From Clostridia bacterium (lineage in GTDB: Bacteria > Bacillota > Clostridia > Oscillospirales > CAG-272): 9,907 nt of DNA. Below the pieces are notes generated by a model. It worked only from the letters and a program-made list of their open reading frames with translations, made no database searches and was not told the DNA's origin. The stretch is taken from positions 1 through 9,907 of the forward strand of contig JAFNZX010000181.1 of assembly GCA_017382615.1 (NCBI GenBank), given 5' to 3'. Within the stretch, counting starts at the first letter, position 1, and the number at the start of each line of letters is the position of its first letter. A program made the translations under genes and the position numbers. Below are positions 7,196-9,907 of this stretch, piece by piece.

Positions 7196-7229
7196 ATAAT
7201 GAAGGTATAAATTGCAAGGAGGTGTGCGT

Positions 7230-7441
7230 ATGTATCCGCGAATCAGAGATCTGCGCGAGGATCGGGAGCTCAACCAGACGCAAGTCGCAAAAATGCTCGG
7301 CATGTCGCAAACGGGATATTCCAAATATGAAACGGGCGAAAGCGATATTCCCACGGCGGTGCTTATCAAGCTTGCAGCGTTTTACGGCCCAGCGTCGATT
7401 ACCTGCTCTGGCTGACGAATTGCAGAGAGAGATACAAATAA
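7230..7441 (+). pseudogene. XRE-family helix-turn-helix regulator, frameshifted near its 3' end
   Basis: A small cytoplasmic DNA-binding protein. Residues about 6-53 match the Cro/C1-type helix-turn-helix: LREDRELNQTQVAKMLGMSQTGYSKYETGE followed by IPTAVLIKLAAFYG. The ATG at 7230 has AAGGAGG 7 nt upstream. The open frame ends at 7415 after 61 residues with an unexpected tail PASITCSG. Moving to another frame just after FYG (about 7388-7391) gives SVDYLLWLTN, the standard continuation of this family, and a stop TAA at 7439-7441 immediately before a terminator. A single-base deletion in GGCCCAGC explains this. It may be a true mutation or a sequencing/assembly error. The helix-turn-helix itself is intact, so the short product may still bind DNA. 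Confidence 0.8.
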
Positions 7442-7443
7442 AA

Positions 7444-7477
7444 GGCTGTTTGACATGTGTCGGGCGGTTCTTTTTTT
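7444..7477 (+). terminator. Rho-independent terminator of the XRE gene
   Basis: GGCTGTTTGACA (7444-7455) pairs with TGTCGGGCGGTT (7458-7469) around a 2-base TG turn, using several G-U pairs, followed after one base by seven T (7471-7477). It starts 2 nt after the frame-restored stop codon, which supports that stop as the original gene end. Confidence 0.6.
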
Positions 7478-7513
7478 GTTTTGGAATACGGACCGTCGGG
7501 GACGCACTCCTTT

Positions 7514-7700
7514 AAGCCCCCCTCCCTGAGCAATGTCATTAAGTTAAGAAAAACCTATAACGGGCATGACGGTAGAATGGATGCGCGACGAAAAGGCGTC
7601 CCCCGAGGGGACGCCTTTATATCGCGCGTCCGCGTTGTTTGCTTATCCGCATCGGTAAAGATGTCTTAACTTAATGATATTGCCTCCCTGAGGGGGGCTT
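7514..7700. mobile_element. MITE-like element of about 187 bp with terminal inverted repeats
   Basis: The left end (7514-7549) and the right end (7664-7700) are inverted copies of 36 and 37 bp: outer AAGCCCC, inner block CAAT(G/A)TCATTAAGTTAAGA. A middle decamer, CCTCCCTGAG, is in direct orientation in both ends (7521-7530 and 7683-7692). The interior has no credible gene. It holds a 12-bp GC-rich hairpin (7592-7618) inside a second stem ATGCGCGA (7581-7588) / TCGCGCGT (7622-7629). No obvious target-site duplication is seen at the ends. The size, ends and lack of coding suggest a non-autonomous mobile repeat; a transposase family cannot be named. Confidence 0.65.
7592..7618. repeat. Strong internal hairpin of the MITE-like element
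   Basis: AAAGGCGTCCCC (7592-7603) and GGGGACGCCTTT (7607-7618) pair perfectly over 12 bp around a CGA loop. With AAA on the left and TTT on the right it resembles a weak terminator in either direction. Confidence 0.8.
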
Positions 7701-7866
7701 GATCGAGCGCGCATCAGCGTCGCTCGGGCGTCCGCTGCGGTGAGTATAGTTTCGTCCGTAGGGGAGCATTCAATATGCTCCCGCAGGGATTTGCTTGCGG
7801 ATATGGAATCCGCCGATACGGTCATGCTGCGGGAGCCGAACCAAATAGATTTTGACTTCCCTGCGG
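7701..7866. other. Gene-free hairpin-rich stretch downstream of the sipL-like gene
   Basis: No credible gene. Nested inverted repeats are present: GGGAGCAT/ATGCTCCC (7762-7769, 7775-7782), GCGGAT/ATCCGC (7797-7802, 7808-7813), and a 9-bp pair CCGCAGGGA (7781-7789) / TCCCTGCGG (7858-7866) whose right arm abuts the sipL-like stop codon. No T-run is present, so it is not a usual terminator. It directly adjoins the MITE-like element and may be another repeat or part of a composite. Confidence 0.5.
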
Positions 7867-9399
7867 TCACACGATCAGATACTTGCGCCCTTCGATGGAC
7901 TCGGGGGCGTCTGCGGGAGTGTCTGTATCCAGATCGTTGGCGTTGCGCAAGGCAGACAGCGCGGTGCCATACCGCTTGGCAACGCTCCAAAGCGAATCGG
8001 TATTGGAAGGATAGCATACGGTAAACGCGCCCCCCATGCGCTCTGCGCTCTCACCGAATTTGACGCTGCGCAGCACGCGCACGGACGCGGTATCCCACAG
8101 CTCGACAGCACACGCGATCTCCCCGTCAATGCCGATGCGCTCTCCGTCCACTCTTGCGCGGCAGGAAAGCACCTGCACGTGCGCACGCCAATCCTGCGGC
8201 TCGCGGGCACATTCCAGCTCGTACCGCCAGGGCATGCTGATCTCGTGCGGAGTGACCTCACCGTCCGCCCCCATCAGCACCACGTAGTGTGCCGTGCCGC
8301 TGATCGTACACCTGCCCTTCTCCCAGGTCATCCCCTCGGCATCCGCGCTGCCGCACACGTCCACAATGCTGCCACCTGACGGGATCTCCGCCTCAGAAAG
8401 CGCGACACTGTCACTTTGTGTAAAGTTTCCGTTGAGCGCACGAATGGCAACGGGCTGCTCGTATTGATCGCACGTGCATTCGCAGGCACGCTTGGTAGAA
8501 AATATATCCTTGGTGTAGCGCACGGGGCGATTATGCATCACACGGGCTTGCAATACCACACCCACCTCGGCATGCATAAAGGTCTCCTCAACCGATACGC
8601 TGAGTTCAGCGCAATTGCCCACCACGCAGCACTCACATCCCGGTTGTGCCGCTTCCACCGCAATGCTGCCTGAAAACGGCAGCTTGCGCGTCAGGTAAAC
8701 GGGGACGGGATTTGGCAAGCTGCCCATTTCCTCTTCGCTCATCATGAGCTTGAGCTCCACCTCACCGCGACAATTGACCACACCTGCACCCGCAACAGCC
8801 TCCTGCACGTGCACCTGTCCCTCAGCGCACACCAATCTCATATTCCTGCCCCGCGCATCGGTCAGAATATCCTCGCTCAGCCGCAGGGTATCGCCCACAC
8901 CATAGCCGATCTGCGCGAGCACCTGCTCTCCCGCAAGGCGTTCAACCGAAAAGGGATCCACCACTCCCTCCGTCTGCTCTGCAGCGGGCAACAGCCCCCA
9001 AATACGCACACCCGAGCGCAAGCGGCAGCGGATATTCAGCTTGCGCGGTGCGCTGACCCTGCCCACCACGCTCTCGGGCACGACGTCTGCCATGCACAGC
9101 TCCGCTTCAAGCTCTCCTTGCTCGTACGGCACGCTGACCGTGTACTCGGTATGCAAAGGGGCGCAGTAAAGTCCGCCGTCATTTCCCATATACAGCACGT
9201 AATAGTCCAGCGTACCGGAAAATTCCGCATTGCCCGAGCCTGCGTAGGGCGCGGCAGGCAGCACGCAGGGACGAATGCGCAACAGACGCTTGATTTCAGG
9301 CTGATAATCGGGCAGCGAAAAATCCCCCGACACCTCACTCAGTACGGTCTTTTGGCAAAGAGGGATCTGCATTCCCTCGGTATTCGTATTCTGGTTCAT
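7867..9399 (-). CDS. sipL: SipL-like sporulation protein: DUF3794 repeats plus C-terminal LysM
   Basis: A 510-residue protein with no signal peptide. Segments with DUF3794 character lie at about 20-95 (SLPDYQPEI, then a GTLDYYVLY strand), 155-250 and 325-410 (with GTAHYVVLM). A LysM domain occupies about 458-510 (FTVCYPSNTDSLWSVAKRYG). This order and length match SipL of Clostridioides difficile, a mother-cell protein whose LysM domain binds the SpoIVA ATPase to attach the coat to the forespore. The same role in coat assembly is inferred here. Several DUF3794-LysM paralogues exist in Clostridia, so the symbol is a best match only. The start has AAAGGAG 7 nt upstream. I could not fix a sigma-E-type promoter in the 120 nt upstream, and no convincing sigma-A promoter is seen, which would fit sporulation control. 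Confidence 0.85.
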   Translation of the reverse strand: MNQNTNTEGMQIPLCQKTVLSEVSGDFSLPDYQPEIKRLLRIRPCVLPAAPYAGSGNAEFSGTLDYYVLYMGNDGGLYCAPLHTEYTVSVPYEQGELEAELCMADVVPESVVGRVSAPRKLNIRCRLRSGVRIWGLLPAAEQTEGVVDPFSVERLAGEQVLAQIGYGVGDTLRLSEDILTDARGRNMRLVCAEGQVHVQEAVAGAGVVNCRGEVELKLMMSEEEMGSLPNPVPVYLTRKLPFSGSIAVEAAQPGCECCVVGNCAELSVSVEETFMHAEVGVVLQARVMHNRPVRYTKDIFSTKRACECTCDQYEQPVAIRALNGNFTQSDSVALSEAEIPSGGSIVDVCGSADAEGMTWEKGRCTISGTAHYVVLMGADGEVTPHEISMPWRYELECAREPQDWRAHVQVLSCRARVDGERIGIDGEIACAVELWDTASVRVLRSVKFGESAERMGGAFTVCYPSNTDSLWSVAKRYGTALSALRNANDLDTDTPADAPESIEGRKYLIV

Positions 9400-9520
9400 T
9401 GCATATCTCCTTTATGCTTTCATAGATTTTCGTTACAAGATATGCATGCATGGGGTGAGTTATGCGTAAATATAAAGCGCACGCCCATGGGGCTGATAAA
9501 TAAGCGGTGAATTTCGCAAA

Positions 9521-9557
9521 AATCAAGGACTGTATCACTTGGATGCAGTCCTTGATT
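9521..9557 (-). terminator. Rho-independent terminator upstream of the sipL-like gene
   Basis: AATCAAGGACTG (9521-9532) and CAGTCCTTGATT (9546-9557) pair perfectly over 12 bp, extended inward by four more pairs (one G-T) to an ACTTG loop. On the minus strand the stem ends in TTTTT (complement of 9518-9522). It would stop readthrough from the membrane-protein gene about 235 nt upstream. Confidence 0.8.
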
Positions 9558-9571
9558 GCTTTTATAGATAG

Positions 9572-9692
9572 TTGCTGTAGGCACTGGCGATCACTGATCG
9601 CCCCTACGACTGTTTTTGTTGGGATTTTAGGTGTTAAAAACACAGCGCAAACACTTGTAGGGGCGATCAGTGATCGCCTGCGCCTGCGGCAA
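9572..9692. repeat. Palindromic intergenic repeat element of about 121 bp
   Basis: Two perfect 22-bp inverted arms (9586-9607 and 9657-9678) are separated by 49 nt. Imperfect pairing extends 14 nt further outward (10 of 14 matches) to about 9572 and 9692 and partly inward. Each arm holds its own 17-nt palindrome GGCGATCACTGATCGCC next to CCCCTAC. There is no coding content. It looks like a dispersed mobile or MITE-like repeat rather than a terminator, since no T-run follows. Confidence 0.7.
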
Positions 9693-9759
9693 TTACTATT
9701 TGAAAGCATTAAGGGTTGCCTTGCCAAGCAGCCCTTTGTTCAATTTTTTCCGCTATTTA

Positions 9760-9785
9760 CGCAGCCCCATCGGGCTGCGCTTTTT
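9760..9785 (+). terminator. Canonical Rho-independent terminator on the plus strand
   Basis: CGCAGCCC (9760-9767) and GGGCTGCG (9772-9779) form a perfect 8-bp GC-rich stem with a CATC loop, followed by C and TTTTT (9781-9785). On the minus strand there is no T-run, so it points away from the membrane-protein gene. No plus-strand gene is visible upstream. Confidence 0.75.
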
Positions 9786-9791
9786 ATGATA

Positions 9792-9907
9792 TTATTTCGC
9801 CGACTTTTTGATCTCCTTATAAAAAGCGGCTCTTGCGGCGCTGTAGTAGGGCCAGACGTACACAAGCGCAAGTCCCAACGTCAGAGCACTCAGAATCATC
9901 CAACCGG
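9792..9907 (-). CDS. C-terminal fragment of an integral membrane protein
   Basis: The last 37 codons and the TAA stop (9794-9792) of a gene entering from the right edge. About 18 hydrophobic residues (WMILSALTLGLALVYVWP) form a final transmembrane helix, followed by YYSAARAAFY and a Lys-rich cytoplasmic tail ending KKSAK. The PYYSAARAAFYKE ending resembles DUF975-type membrane proteins of Firmicutes, but the fragment is too short to assign. Function unknown. Confidence 0.75.
   Translation of the reverse strand, partial: GWMILSALTLGLALVYVWPYYSAARAAFYKEIKKSAK

Noticed and set aside
7115..7369. Upstream start extending the LRR lipoprotein by 85 residues
   Set aside because: It would cover the consensus promoter and operator and bury the lipoprotein signal peptide inside the protein. 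The ATG at 7114 has GGGAGG at proper spacing.
7643..8017. Minus-strand open frame of 124 codons across the sipL-like 3' end
   Set aside because: It overlaps the sipL-like gene out of frame and reads through the MITE end and hairpin stretch. No ribosome binding site or family pattern is seen.
9400..9520. Sporulation (sigma-E/G/K) promoter for the sipL-like gene
   Set aside because: Several partial matches such as CATATCTT and GCATAACT exist, but none has both boxes at proper spacing.
9335..9727. Minus-strand open frame of 130 codons upstream of the sipL-like gene
   Set aside because: It spans a terminator and a palindromic repeat and has low-complexity Arg-rich and random composition.
9711..9749. 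Second plus-strand terminator (AAGGGTTGC/GCAGCCCTT stem, then T6)
   Set aside because: The loop is 8 nt, one pair is G-T and 7 nt separate the stem from the T-run, so it is too weak to annotate by itself.

Overview
The window looks like a gut-type Clostridia (Firmicutes/Bacillota) chromosome. The evidence is a SipL-like sporulation protein (DUF3794 repeats plus LysM), sigma-A-type promoters, strong AGGAGG-type ribosome binding sites, U-tract terminators, and a BspA-like leucine-rich-repeat lipoprotein with Cys-rich modules of the kind common in uncultured gut Clostridia. No RNA gene, CRISPR array, transposase or phage gene was seen. Every gene except one small regulator lies on the minus strand, so the layout is best read from high to low coordinates.

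From 9907 down to 9400 there is the last 37 codons of a membrane protein. An intergenic stretch of about 390 bases follows, holding a canonical terminator on the plus strand, a palindromic repeat element of about 120 bp and a terminator for minus-strand transcription. From 9399 to 7867 is the sipL-like gene. Between 7866 and 7442 is a gene-free zone with a hairpin-rich stretch and a MITE-like element with terminal inverted repeats. At 7441-7230 (plus strand) is a small XRE-family repressor gene broken by a one-base frameshift. It is divergent from the LRR lipoprotein gene (7114-4883). Their 115-bp spacer carries two promoters with overlapping -35 boxes, and a 26-bp inverted repeat sits exactly on them. 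This is a likely operator linking the regulator to the lipoprotein.

From 4699 to the left edge is a carbohydrate-catabolism locus: a Gfo/Idh/MocA oxidoreductase, then a TIM-barrel sugar isomerase/epimerase 14 nt downstream. A terminator and a separate strong promoter come next, then a cytoplasmic GH28/GH49-like beta-helix protein and, 19 nt behind it, an alpha/beta hydrolase with a TTG start that runs off the window. Together these could oxidise and rearrange or cleave an imported plant-derived glycoside, trim a uronide or glucan linkage and remove an ester. The substrate cannot be read from the sequence.

The most unusual structure is a tandem run of five tiny hairpins (2534-2631) directly after the isomerase stop codon. 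The stems differ in sequence but keep their pairing, and a near-constant 7-nt linker separates them. Other points for a second look are the operator/frameshift pair, the two palindromic repeat elements, and the missing His and RIK-type motifs in the GH28-like protein.
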